NCBI GenBank assembly: GCA_902168105.1
Contig: CABHOY010000091.1
Location: 1 to 64,000 of the forward strand
DNA from: an uncultured Flavihumibacter sp.
GTDB lineage: Bacteria > Bacteroidota > Bacteroidia > Chitinophagales > Chitinophagaceae
DNA length: 64,000 nt
Direction: 5' to 3'
The translations under genes and the position numbers were made by a program. The notes beneath the pieces were generated by a model that had not been told where the DNA came from, ran no database searches, and saw only the letters and a program-made list of their open reading frames with translations. Every line of letters starts with the position of its first letter. Position 1 is the stretch's first letter. Of this stretch, positions 52,253 to 59,188 are shown one piece after another.

Positions 52253-52804
52253 ATGGAAAATTATCTCGGAGAGATCCGTTTATTCCCCTATAAACAGATA
52301 CCCAGAGGATGGGTCATCTGCAGCGGACAAACATTACCCATCGCACAAAATCAGGCCTTATTCGCCCTGTTAGGCGTAACCTACGGCGGTAATGGTACCA
52401 CAACCTTTATGTTACCCAACCTGAACGGCAGAACGATCGTTGGCACGGGTCAGAGCACCACCGGTACCAGTTACCAGATCGGTCAGGCGGAAGGTACGGA
52501 GACAGTCACCTTAGTCACCAACAGTCTGCCGGCCCATACTCACCTTGTGAGCGCCAATGTGAGCTACGATACGGGAAGTCCGAATACTAACTTCTTTGCT
52601 AATCCTAACACACCTACCAGCCCTTCACAGCCAGGACAGAATACAGGCACTGTTAACCTGTTTGCGGCAGCAGGAGGCGCTTTGGTGAATATGGCCCCAT
52701 CTATTACCCCTACGGGCGGTAATCAGCCTCACTCCAACAGGATGCCTTATCTGACAATGAACTTCTGCATTGCGACGCAGGGCATTTTCCCATCAAGATC
52801 ATAA
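52253..52804 (+). CDS. Tail-collar domain protein (MdpB-like), copy 2
   Basis: This 183-residue protein has the same plan as its neighbours: LGEIRLFPYKQIPRGWVICSGQTLPI, ALFALLGVTYGGNGTTTFMLPNLNGR, then AEGTETVTLVTNSLPAHTHLV and the end RMPYLTMNFCIATQGIFPS. The conserved N-SLPAHTH element appears in all three copies as (T/N)-x-(I/L)-P-(A/S)-H-(I/T)-H. It follows copy 1 by 43 bases in the same direction. Confidence 0.88.
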   Translation: MENYLGEIRLFPYKQIPRGWVICSGQTLPIAQNQALFALLGVTYGGNGTTTFMLPNLNGRTIVGTGQSTTGTSYQIGQAEGTETVTLVTNSLPAHTHLVSANVSYDTGSPNTNFFANPNTPTSPSQPGQNTGTVNLFAAAGGALVNMAPSITPTGGNQPHSNRMPYLTMNFCIATQGIFPSRS

Positions 52805-52835
52805 TCACTATTCGCAAACATCTAACTGATTTTAT

Positions 52836-53417
52836 ATGGATAATTATTTAGGCGAGTTGAGGGTATTTGCCGGCAATTTCGCTCCTGTAGGGTGGTTACT
52901 CTGCAATGGTTCACTACTTCCCATCAGCCAGTATGAGGCCTTATTTTCACTGCTGGGTACAACATATGGTGGCGATGGTCAGACCACCTTCGCTTTACCT
53001 GACCTGCGGCAGCGGATTGCCATCAGTTCCGGCCTGATCACTCCACCGGGAGGTTCCCAAACCTATACAATAGGCCAGGCAGCCGGTTCTCCCAACATCA
53101 CACTATTGCAAACCAATATTCCGTCACACACCCATCCGCTTGTTGCTACTACTGCGACAGCTACAACGGGTGATCCGACGAATAACCTGCTTGCTGCCTC
53201 CAACGGTAATAACAACACCGGGCCAACGGCTTACCCTGACGTAAATCTTTACACTACGCTACCATTGCCTGCGGGAGGTACATCGACGCCCAATGCATTA
53301 CTGGACCCCGGCACCGTTAATCCAACGGGAAACACACAGCCACATGAGAACCAGATGCCATACCTGGTGATCAATTACATCATAGCGACTGCAGGCATTT
53401 ATCCTTCTTCTTTTTGA
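52836..53417 (+). CDS. Tail-collar domain protein (MdpB-like), copy 3
   Basis: This 193-residue third paralog contains LGELRVFAGNFAPVGWLLCNGSLLPI, ALFSLLGTTYGGDGQTTFALPDLRQR, TNIPSHTHPLVATT and QMPYLVINYIIATAGIYPSSF. The Gly-rich central part is the longest of the three. It lies 31 bases after copy 2 and 10 bases before a formyltransferase gene, so the four genes probably share one transcript. The function of the proteins may be related to surface fibres, but nothing proves it. Confidence 0.88.
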   Translation: MDNYLGELRVFAGNFAPVGWLLCNGSLLPISQYEALFSLLGTTYGGDGQTTFALPDLRQRIAISSGLITPPGGSQTYTIGQAAGSPNITLLQTNIPSHTHPLVATTATATTGDPTNNLLAASNGNNNTGPTAYPDVNLYTTLPLPAGGTSTPNALLDPGTVNPTGNTQPHENQMPYLVINYIIATAGIYPSSF

Positions 53418-53427
53418 GTAAACAAAT

Positions 53428-54339
53428 ATGCGCATAGGTATCATCTCCAACTGCGATCTGTTTATTCCGATGGCATACACACTTGCAAACCAGGGTTTGC
53501 AGGTGTGTATCTTTTATGCGCCGTCGGAAGACCCGATCGTTCATCAGAAAGTAATAGGCTTTATACAGGCCACCAAACTGCCTTTCAGGCAGGAAGCCGA
53601 TCCGGCGAACGATGTATATGACTGGCTGAAGGATACACAACCCGAAACGGTGTTTGTGTGCGGCTACCGGCATCTGCTGGATGTAACACGCTTCAACAGT
53701 ATACCGGCCTATAACATACATCCAGGTCCCCTCCCCTCCTTCCGGGGGCCATCGCCTGCATTCTGGCAACTGAAAACGGGACAGCCTACACTGGGATTTA
53801 CTATTCACGAACTGTCTTCCCGTTTTGATGCGGGCAAGGTGGTATGGACAAGGAACATTGCTAATCTGCCGCAATACCACTATGGCATGGTACAACAGTT
53901 ATGCAGTCAGTTATGTGTGGAGGGTGTGGCTATTATTTTAAATGCGTTACGCCAGCTAACGCCATTTCCGGAAATAGCGGCGACAGAACGGGTGACAGGC
54001 GCGTATCATAAACGGCCACAGCTAAAAGATGTACTGATTGACTGGGACAAAATGGAAGCAGTTGAAGTCTGTAACCTTATCAGGGCCTGTAATCCCTGGA
54101 ACAAAGGGGCGTTGACTGTCTTTCAGGGACAGGAAGTAAAACTCATGGATGGCATGGTAACTGAATTGCAGACAGCCCATCCTCCAGGAACCATAATGGT
54201 CCGGGGAGATGGGTTGTACATTGCGTGTGCCGGTGGCAAAAGTATTAAGTCCAATATGCTTTATATGCATGATGGTTATTTGCCTTCATATCATACAAGC
54301 ATATACGGACTTAATCATGGTGCCAGACTAGGATGCTGA
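53428..54339 (+). CDS. Formyltransferase-family protein
   Basis: This 303-residue protein has the formyl_trans_N fold: FVCGYRHLLDV, then NIHPGPLPSFRGPSPAFWQL (catalytic His of the H-x-x-L-P-x-x-RG motif) and TIHELSSRFDAGKVVW (conserved Asp). A C-terminal part (IDWDKMEAVEVCNLIRACNPWNKGA) resembles the Fmt C-domain. Relatives transfer a formyl group from 10-formyl-THF to Met-tRNA, sugars or amines. A second housekeeping Fmt is unlikely here; a specialised substrate is more probable. Its stop codon abuts that of the convergent lasso precursor gene (TGATCA at 54337-54342). Confidence 0.8.
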   Translation: MRIGIISNCDLFIPMAYTLANQGLQVCIFYAPSEDPIVHQKVIGFIQATKLPFRQEADPANDVYDWLKDTQPETVFVCGYRHLLDVTRFNSIPAYNIHPGPLPSFRGPSPAFWQLKTGQPTLGFTIHELSSRFDAGKVVWTRNIANLPQYHYGMVQQLCSQLCVEGVAIILNALRQLTPFPEIAATERVTGAYHKRPQLKDVLIDWDKMEAVEVCNLIRACNPWNKGALTVFQGQEVKLMDGMVTELQTAHPPGTIMVRGDGLYIACAGGKSIKSNMLYMHDGYLPSYHTSIYGLNHGARLGC

Positions 54340-54471
54340 TCAAGGCGCGCTTATCTCAGAACCGAAGTCGGTACCAGCGGCGCCGCCGCCGAGTGTAATT
54401 TCATTTACAGCAAGAATTGTCATACCTGGAGTCTCCCATTGGGGTTTGTTTTGCATTTGCTCGTTTTTCAT
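54340..54471 (-). CDS. Lasso-peptide precursor (A)
   Basis: This 43-residue peptide has a leader MKNEQMQNKPQWETPGMTIL (1-20), continuing AVNEITL, and core GGGAAGTDFGSEISAP (28-43). Leader features fit lasso precursors: a W-E-T-P element equal to the YxxP motif bound by the RRE protein, and Thr26 at -2 before the cut, required by the B2 peptidase. Gly1 of the core and Asp8 would form the macrolactam ring (8 residues), leaving an 8-residue tail. Ser11 and Ser14 are possible kinase targets. It is the last gene of the minus-strand operon, 52 bases after the cyclase. Coding is supported by motifs and context, not by homology search. Confidence 0.85.
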   Translation of the reverse strand: MKNEQMQNKPQWETPGMTILAVNEITLGGGAAGTDFGSEISAP

Positions 54472-54475
54472 ATTT

Positions 54476-54518
54476 GGATATTTGAGTTACTAAAAAAAAG
54501 ATGGGTATCTGAGTTACT
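54476..54518. repeat. Imperfect direct repeat before the precursor gene
   Basis: GGATATTTGAGTTACT (54476-54491) and GGGTATCTGAGTTACT (54503-54518) agree at 14 of 16 positions with a 27-base period. They fill the cyclase-precursor gap, just upstream of the precursor's ATG on the minus strand. The role is unknown; duplication or an RNA-level signal are options. Confidence 0.5.
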
Positions 54519-54523
54519 GAAAG

Positions 54524-56362
54524 TTAAGAAAATTTATCATCAAAAACATATCCCTTTTTTTGCAATGCGGCCACGACCATACTACTAATTACTCCCTGTG
54601 TTATTCTGATCATCGCCAATTCGTCTTTACCAGCGCAGGTTTGCAGGCTATCTCTGGACAGATAATATCTGAACCCCGCATTATTCTCATCCGATTCAAG
54701 GATACGTGTTATGTTATGTTTGCTTGTTTTTATACGTGAAAAAAAATCAGGAGAATACATGCCTTTATCAGTCCTCCACTGTACTTCAGGTGGCAAGACG
54801 CCCTGCATGGCATGCCGCAACAGACTTCGTTTGTACCCCCCATATACAAACAGTTGCGGGGGAACGTCCATCATAAATTCCAATACATTTTTACTTAGTA
54901 ATGGAACAGCGGAACGCATTCCATATGTTTCATTTCTGTTAGCCAGCATGGCAGGGAACAATCCCGTACGGCCGCTACTGATGTTTCGCAGCATAGCTTC
55001 CGTGATATTCCGTATGGGGCCGAAAGCAAGCGTGTTGCGATAGTTGTTATAGAAATCGTCCTGAAGGCCAAGTCCGATATGACTGACTTTTGGTTTGTTT
55101 ATTCTTTTGTACCAAGATGTGTGCCGGATATATTCTCTCTTCACAATTGGCCAGAGCGGTTTCCCTTCAGTTTTTGAAAACGTTTTCAATAGCTTCCAGG
55201 CATTACCGAACGCTCCTTTGCTGACCATATTATAAATAACGGGATTACCTTTCCAGGAGACCCAATGATCGCCTCCGTAGCCTGTGAAGAGTACGCCTAT
55301 ACCTTTCCCCTGCGCTGCTTCCAGGATAGCATGGTCCATATAGTAAAAGACGTTAGGAAATACTTCGTCCATTTCGAAGGCGTGTAATGTATCCTGAAAA
55401 GGGCCACTATCTTCGGCGTGCACATAATGCTGTATAATATTTGGGCAAGCCCGTCCGATGATATCAATATATTTACGCTCGTCTTCTCCTTCTGCTCCTT
55501 CGTGCAATACGGATGAGAAAGCATATAGTGGTTTGTTCATCTCCGCCAGCAACGGGGCCAATATACATGCTACGGATGATGAGTCCAGTCCACCGCTCAA
55601 GGTGATACCTACTGGTTTATTTCCGCATATCCTGTTCCTGACGGCAGTTCTCAGTAAGTCCTGCAGACAATCCGTCCATTCATTAAATTTCTTAAAATGG
55701 TATTTGCCGGGAGCAGGCGTCCAATACTTTTCTATGCGAATAGTATTGTCCTGCAGTGCAAGCATATTGCCTGCACACAATGCATACACATCTTTTGTAT
55801 AAGTACCCGCGGGATCTGTTTGCCTGAAGTAGTATTCGATCAGACTGGCTTCATTGAAAACATGCGGACCGGGCTTTACGGCGAGGATGCCCTTCTGTTC
55901 GGTACAGAAGATGAACATCTCAGGAGAGTCGTAGTAATACAGCGCCCTGCAACCCATGTGATCTGTTGCAAGCAGCAGTTTTTGTTGTTCCTTATTCCAG
56001 ATGCAAAATGCGAATTCTCCTTCCAGGTGCCGTACGCAATCATTCCCCCATTTGCGGTAGGCGTAATATAATAAGATCTCATCTGACACTTCAGCCGGGA
56101 GGCCGGTCTGTTGCTGCAGGTAAGGCCGGTTATCAAGCAGCAGGTCTGCTGCGATTACGACATCCTCCGGAAAAAAAGGTATGGCGGGGGCCGGATCGGT
56201 TGTTAAGAACCGCAGGGTACATTGGCCGATCAGCACATTATTCTGGTTGCAGGTATATTGACCGTTGACGGCCCGATGTTGCATAGCACCGATGATCAGA
56301 TCAGCCACATCTTTTGTAACCGGCTTACCATTCTTATTTATTATCCCGAATATGGCGCTCAT
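54524..56362 (-). CDS. Lasso-peptide cyclase (C), asparagine synthetase-like
   Basis: Started at MSAIFGIINKNG, this is a 612-residue protein; an in-frame Met 11 codons upstream would overlap B2. The N-terminal glutaminase-like domain (about 1-200) lacks the catalytic Cys2 of true asparagine synthetases (Ser2 here), as expected for lasso cyclases. The synthetase domain has the PP-loop GITLSGGLDSSSVACIL (about 263) and FTGYGGDHWVS. It adenylates the ring Asp side chain and joins it to Gly1 of the core. The 5' end is 4 bases from B2, which supports co-expression. Confidence 0.9.
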   Translation of the reverse strand: MSAIFGIINKNGKPVTKDVADLIIGAMQHRAVNGQYTCNQNNVLIGQCTLRFLTTDPAPAIPFFPEDVVIAADLLLDNRPYLQQQTGLPAEVSDEILLYYAYRKWGNDCVRHLEGEFAFCIWNKEQQKLLLATDHMGCRALYYYDSPEMFIFCTEQKGILAVKPGPHVFNEASLIEYYFRQTDPAGTYTKDVYALCAGNMLALQDNTIRIEKYWTPAPGKYHFKKFNEWTDCLQDLLRTAVRNRICGNKPVGITLSGGLDSSSVACILAPLLAEMNKPLYAFSSVLHEGAEGEDERKYIDIIGRACPNIIQHYVHAEDSGPFQDTLHAFEMDEVFPNVFYYMDHAILEAAQGKGIGVLFTGYGGDHWVSWKGNPVIYNMVSKGAFGNAWKLLKTFSKTEGKPLWPIVKREYIRHTSWYKRINKPKVSHIGLGLQDDFYNNYRNTLAFGPIRNITEAMLRNISSGRTGLFPAMLANRNETYGMRSAVPLLSKNVLEFMMDVPPQLFVYGGYKRSLLRHAMQGVLPPEVQWRTDKGMYSPDFFSRIKTSKHNITRILESDENNAGFRYYLSRDSLQTCAGKDELAMIRITQGVISSMVVAALQKKGYVFDDKFS

Positions 56363-56366
56363 CAAC

Positions 56367-56780
56367 TCAACTTTTAAAACGTGCGATAACAACAAATTGA
56401 GCGGCCTCTTTGCCGCCGGTGACGATCACTCCTTCACTTTCCAGCCAGGCGTGTGCCTGCAATTCATCGCCCACTTTATTGATGCCAAAGAAGACGATGC
56501 CGGACATATTCCTGCAGGAGAGCATGATCTTTCCGGCAAGCGCCTGTTCGAAACATTTCGCTCTCCAGGGTGACCAGGCCGCCGCTCTTTTGATGGCAGT
56601 GCGGATCCTCTTCGGGCGCGGCGATGTCCGGGTACCGGAAGTATTATCATCAACAACACTCTTACCCAACAGGGGCGCTATTTTTCTGAAGGGCATGAAG
56701 ACAAGCATACAGCGGGCTATCGCAATACAGATCCATGCCTGTACGAAGAGCAGTATTGCCGAAACATTCCTTTTCATCAC
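56367..56780 (-). CDS. Lasso-peptide leader peptidase (B2), transglutaminase-like
   Basis: This 137-residue protein carries an N-terminal hydrophobic segment (SAILLFVQAWICIAIARCML, about 7-26) and the transglutaminase-core_3 catalytic residues: Cys76 in SPWRAKCFEQALAGKIML, His110 and Glu114 in LQAHAWLESEG. In lasso systems this cysteine protease cuts the leader after the residue following the -2 Thr. The ATG overlaps the kinase stop, so the two are translationally coupled. Confidence 0.88.
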   Translation of the reverse strand: MMKRNVSAILLFVQAWICIAIARCMLVFMPFRKIAPLLGKSVVDDNTSGTRTSPRPKRIRTAIKRAAAWSPWRAKCFEQALAGKIMLSCRNMSGIVFFGINKVGDELQAHAWLESEGVIVTGGKEAAQFVVIARFKS

Positions 56781-57676
56781 AATATTGAAGTTACTACGTC
56801 CAATAATGTATCGGGCTCACACGTGAGGGGGCGTGACACCTGATGTACTTCCGAGCCATTCACTAATTTACTGATAACATCGAAACAAAGTGCGCGCATA
56901 GAAGGTTGTCTGAAAAAAGTAGCTTTATAAATATGTTGTACAACTGCCGCGAACGCATCACTACCGTATAACTGCTTATGATGAATACCCACAGTTTCTT
57001 CGTGAGCATCCAGCAGGATGATCCTTTCAACCGGATAATGTTGTGTATCAAAAGCGCCATGGAAGAAAAATCCGTACTTCTCAAAGCCTGGCACGATGGG
57101 GAATGAGCGGTCATTCAGCTGCAATGTTTGCAGTGAATTTTCCCATAGTTTGATCATGGGGTAAGAAGCGATGCCACTGATATGGTCGTCGTCGGGCAGC
57201 TCTTCAAGTACGGTGATATCATCACTAAAGATCTTGTATTGCCGTTTTTTCAGTCCGGCGAGTGTTGTAGATTTACCAGCGCCTGACTGTCCGGCGATGA
57301 GCGTCAGCCGGTCATTCACAATAACAGCTGCCGTATGTAAAGGGATCTGCCTTCTCTGTTGCAAAATGCCCGCCATGCCGGCACCAAGCACAAAGAGGCG
57401 GACGACACGTTCTTCTACATCGCTGGGGTAAGGCCGGATGACGATACTGTTACCTCCAGTGACATAATAACTGGTCAGACCGTCTACCGAGAAGACCAGT
57501 TCCCGGTCATTCATTTTATAAGTAATGCGGCCCATTGAGAAGAGCGTTACGGCATCAATGGCGGGTACTTCCCCAATAGTAATACTTACATCAGCGTGCT
57601 TAAAATCGAACGGCAACAACTCAGGGAATTCAATTTCGGACGTAATATGCAGGCCAAAGCCCCAATATTTATACAT
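56777..57676 (-). CDS. HPr-kinase-like enzyme of the lasso cluster
   Basis: This 299-residue protein resembles the C-terminal domain of HPr kinase/phosphorylase: P-loop GQSGAGKST (129-137) and SDDITVLEEL (151-160) with the acidic residues that bind Mg. The HPr-specific N-domain is not recognisable. In Bacillales lasso clusters such kinases phosphorylate a C-terminal Ser of the precursor; here the core ends in Pro, so Ser11 or Ser14 would be targets if the activity is conserved. It is the first gene of the operon. Confidence 0.82.
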   Translation of the reverse strand: MYKYWGFGLHITSEIEFPELLPFDFKHADVSITIGEVPAIDAVTLFSMGRITYKMNDRELVFSVDGLTSYYVTGGNSIVIRPYPSDVEERVVRLFVLGAGMAGILQQRRQIPLHTAAVIVNDRLTLIAGQSGAGKSTTLAGLKKRQYKIFSDDITVLEELPDDDHISGIASYPMIKLWENSLQTLQLNDRSFPIVPGFEKYGFFFHGAFDTQHYPVERIILLDAHEETVGIHHKQLYGSDAFAAVVQHIYKATFFRQPSMRALCFDVISKLVNGSEVHQVSRPLTCEPDTLLDVVTSIL

Positions 57677-57737
57677 GAACGGCGAACTATTTCTGGTTAA
57701 ATAATGTTACAATAGTTATACAGATAAATAACCACTA

Positions 57738-58049
57738 ATGTTTAAACATATGTCAGAAACTGTACAAATTTCCCTATGCAAAGAGACAATCGTTCGGAGG
57801 AACGAACGAAATTTCCTGATCAGCCGCATCGGGGAAGAGGTTGTGTTGATGGATGTCCATAATGGCCAGTATATAGGTCTTAATGCCATAGGCAGCGCCA
57901 TCTGGGAAAAGCTGGAGCAGCCTGTGCCTATCCATCAGGTAGTGCATGCACTGATGGAAGAATATGCAGTCAGTATGCAATTGTGCGAACAGGAAACCCT
58001 TCTTTTTCTTGAAAAAATGATGCAGCACCAAATGCTTATCGTCGATTGA
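57738..58049 (+). CDS. PqqD-like leader-recognition protein (B1)
   Basis: This 103-residue protein (99 from the alternative start at 57750, MSETVQ) has the PqqD/RRE fold: LISRIGEEVVLMDVHNGQYIGLNAIGSAIWEKLEQPVPIHQVV, by position about 27-70. The strand region binds the leader WxxP element and brings it to B2. It is divergent from the operon holding B2, C and A and is followed 4 bases later by the nucleotidyltransferase. Confidence 0.9.
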   Translation: MFKHMSETVQISLCKETIVRRNERNFLISRIGEEVVLMDVHNGQYIGLNAIGSAIWEKLEQPVPIHQVVHALMEEYAVSMQLCEQETLLFLEKMMQHQMLIVD

Positions 58050-58053
58050 TATT

Positions 58054-59154
58054 ATGCGCCAACCTGAGGTTACTATTCTATTATTATGCTGCAGGGTTTA
58101 CCTGCAAACCAGTTCTGCTTCTACGCTTTGTACTTATATATCCGGCCAGTCTGTTGACTGGCAGCGGGTGTATAAATTATCTGCACGGCACCGGATAAGG
58201 CCGGTGGTCTTTCATGTATTAAGCAGGTTGCATGGGATTGTTCCTGCGGAAGCTTTGGAATTGTTCAAAGCTTACTGCCGGGAATTCTCTGTATTTGCTT
58301 TTGACAGGAAGATGGTGACTGATGATATTGTCGCCAGGTTACAACAACATGGCGTGACTGCCCGGTTCTATAAGGGGATGGATTTCTCCCAGATGGTATA
58401 TCATGATATCGGTATGCGGGAGTTTACTGATATGGATATTATTATCCGCGAAGACCAGGTAGCGACAGTGGTATCTATTATGCAGGCGGAGGGCTATGAA
58501 ATGCACCTGGAACAGTATTTCAGCAGTTATCCGGATCATTTTAAGGACCATACCAAAGAGGTTGTATTTGGTAAACGTTGTACCCGGGGCAAGTGGCTGA
58601 GCTTTGAATTTCACTACCGGCCGCCGGAGACACTGATGACAATGCAGCACCAGTTTGAGGAGCTGCTGGGTCGTGATTATATATCCGGAAGGGACTATAC
58701 GTATGAGGAATATTATAAGCTGATGCTGGTAAACAACGGGGCGAGCGATTTCTATCCTCATCTTCGTTCTTTGCTGGATATGGCGTTACTGTACAGTCAA
58801 GGGCCGTATAACCTCCCCCCGGAGCTGCAGGGCTTTGAGGACCTCTGGAAGCAAATGGCGTCGAACCTGCTGGGCTTTCCGGCCGCTGCAACCGGTCCTG
58901 TACCTGAAAAGACGTATCAGTTGCTGATGAAGCGGTTGTTAGATGAGCCTTCGCGGACAGAAAACAAGTTCCTGCAACTGGCGTTTATCAGATTCACTTT
59001 TATGACCAGTGTGAAAGCGAAATATACTGTTCTCATGCAGTATCTGCGGTTCCTGCTCAGACCTAACGGAGAAGATGTTATGATGATGAGGCTCCCTTAT
59101 TTCTTCCTGTATTACTTTACCAAGCCTTTCCGGCTTCTGAAGAAGCTAAGATAA
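58054..59154 (+). CDS. Nucleotidyltransferase-family protein of the lasso cluster
   Basis: This 366-residue protein matches the PF14907-type uncharacterised nucleotidyltransferases: helical N-terminus (YKLSARHRIRPVVFHVLSRL), then RFYKGMDFSQMVYHDIGMREFTDMDIIIRE (about 107-137) with the D-x-D pair of FTDMDI that would bind metal. RGKWLSFEFHYRPP supplies a third acidic residue. Members occur beside lasso and other RiPP genes and could add a nucleotide to the product, but no substrate is proven. The stop lies inside a 15-bp hairpin. Confidence 0.82.
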   Translation: MRQPEVTILLLCCRVYLQTSSASTLCTYISGQSVDWQRVYKLSARHRIRPVVFHVLSRLHGIVPAEALELFKAYCREFSVFAFDRKMVTDDIVARLQQHGVTARFYKGMDFSQMVYHDIGMREFTDMDIIIREDQVATVVSIMQAEGYEMHLEQYFSSYPDHFKDHTKEVVFGKRCTRGKWLSFEFHYRPPETLMTMQHQFEELLGRDYISGRDYTYEEYYKLMLVNNGASDFYPHLRSLLDMALLYSQGPYNLPPELQGFEDLWKQMASNLLGFPAAATGPVPEKTYQLLMKRLLDEPSRTENKFLQLAFIRFTFMTSVKAKYTVLMQYLRFLLRPNGEDVMMMRLPYFFLYYFTKPFRLLKKLR

Positions 59155-59184
59155 ACCCTGCGTAAGGGGTTACGCAGGGTTTAT
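59151..59184. terminator. Bidirectional terminator
   Basis: A perfect 15-bp stem, ATAAACCCTGCGTAA (59151-59165) with its complement at 59170-59184, closes on a GGGG loop. It stands between convergent genes and contains the nucleotidyltransferase stop codon. Confidence 0.85.
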
Positions 59185-59188
59185 ATCA

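Larger units (their letters stand above)
54340..59154. other. Lasso-peptide biosynthetic gene cluster
   Basis: Minus strand: HPr-kinase-like, B2 peptidase, C cyclase and precursor A, in that order of transcription. Plus strand, divergent: PqqD-like B1 and a nucleotidyltransferase. The 61-base gap at 57677-57737 would carry both promoters. The set A, B1, B2 and C is the minimum needed for a lasso peptide; kinase and nucleotidyltransferase suggest further tailoring. Confidence 0.88.

Noticed and set aside
54524..56362. Housekeeping asparagine synthetase (AsnB)
   Set aside because: The catalytic Cys2 is replaced by Ser, and the gene lies with B1, B2 and a precursor, so a lasso cyclase is far more likely.
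56777..57676. Genuine HPr kinase for carbon control
   Set aside because: It lacks the HPr-specific N-terminal domain, and it is coupled to the lasso peptidase gene.
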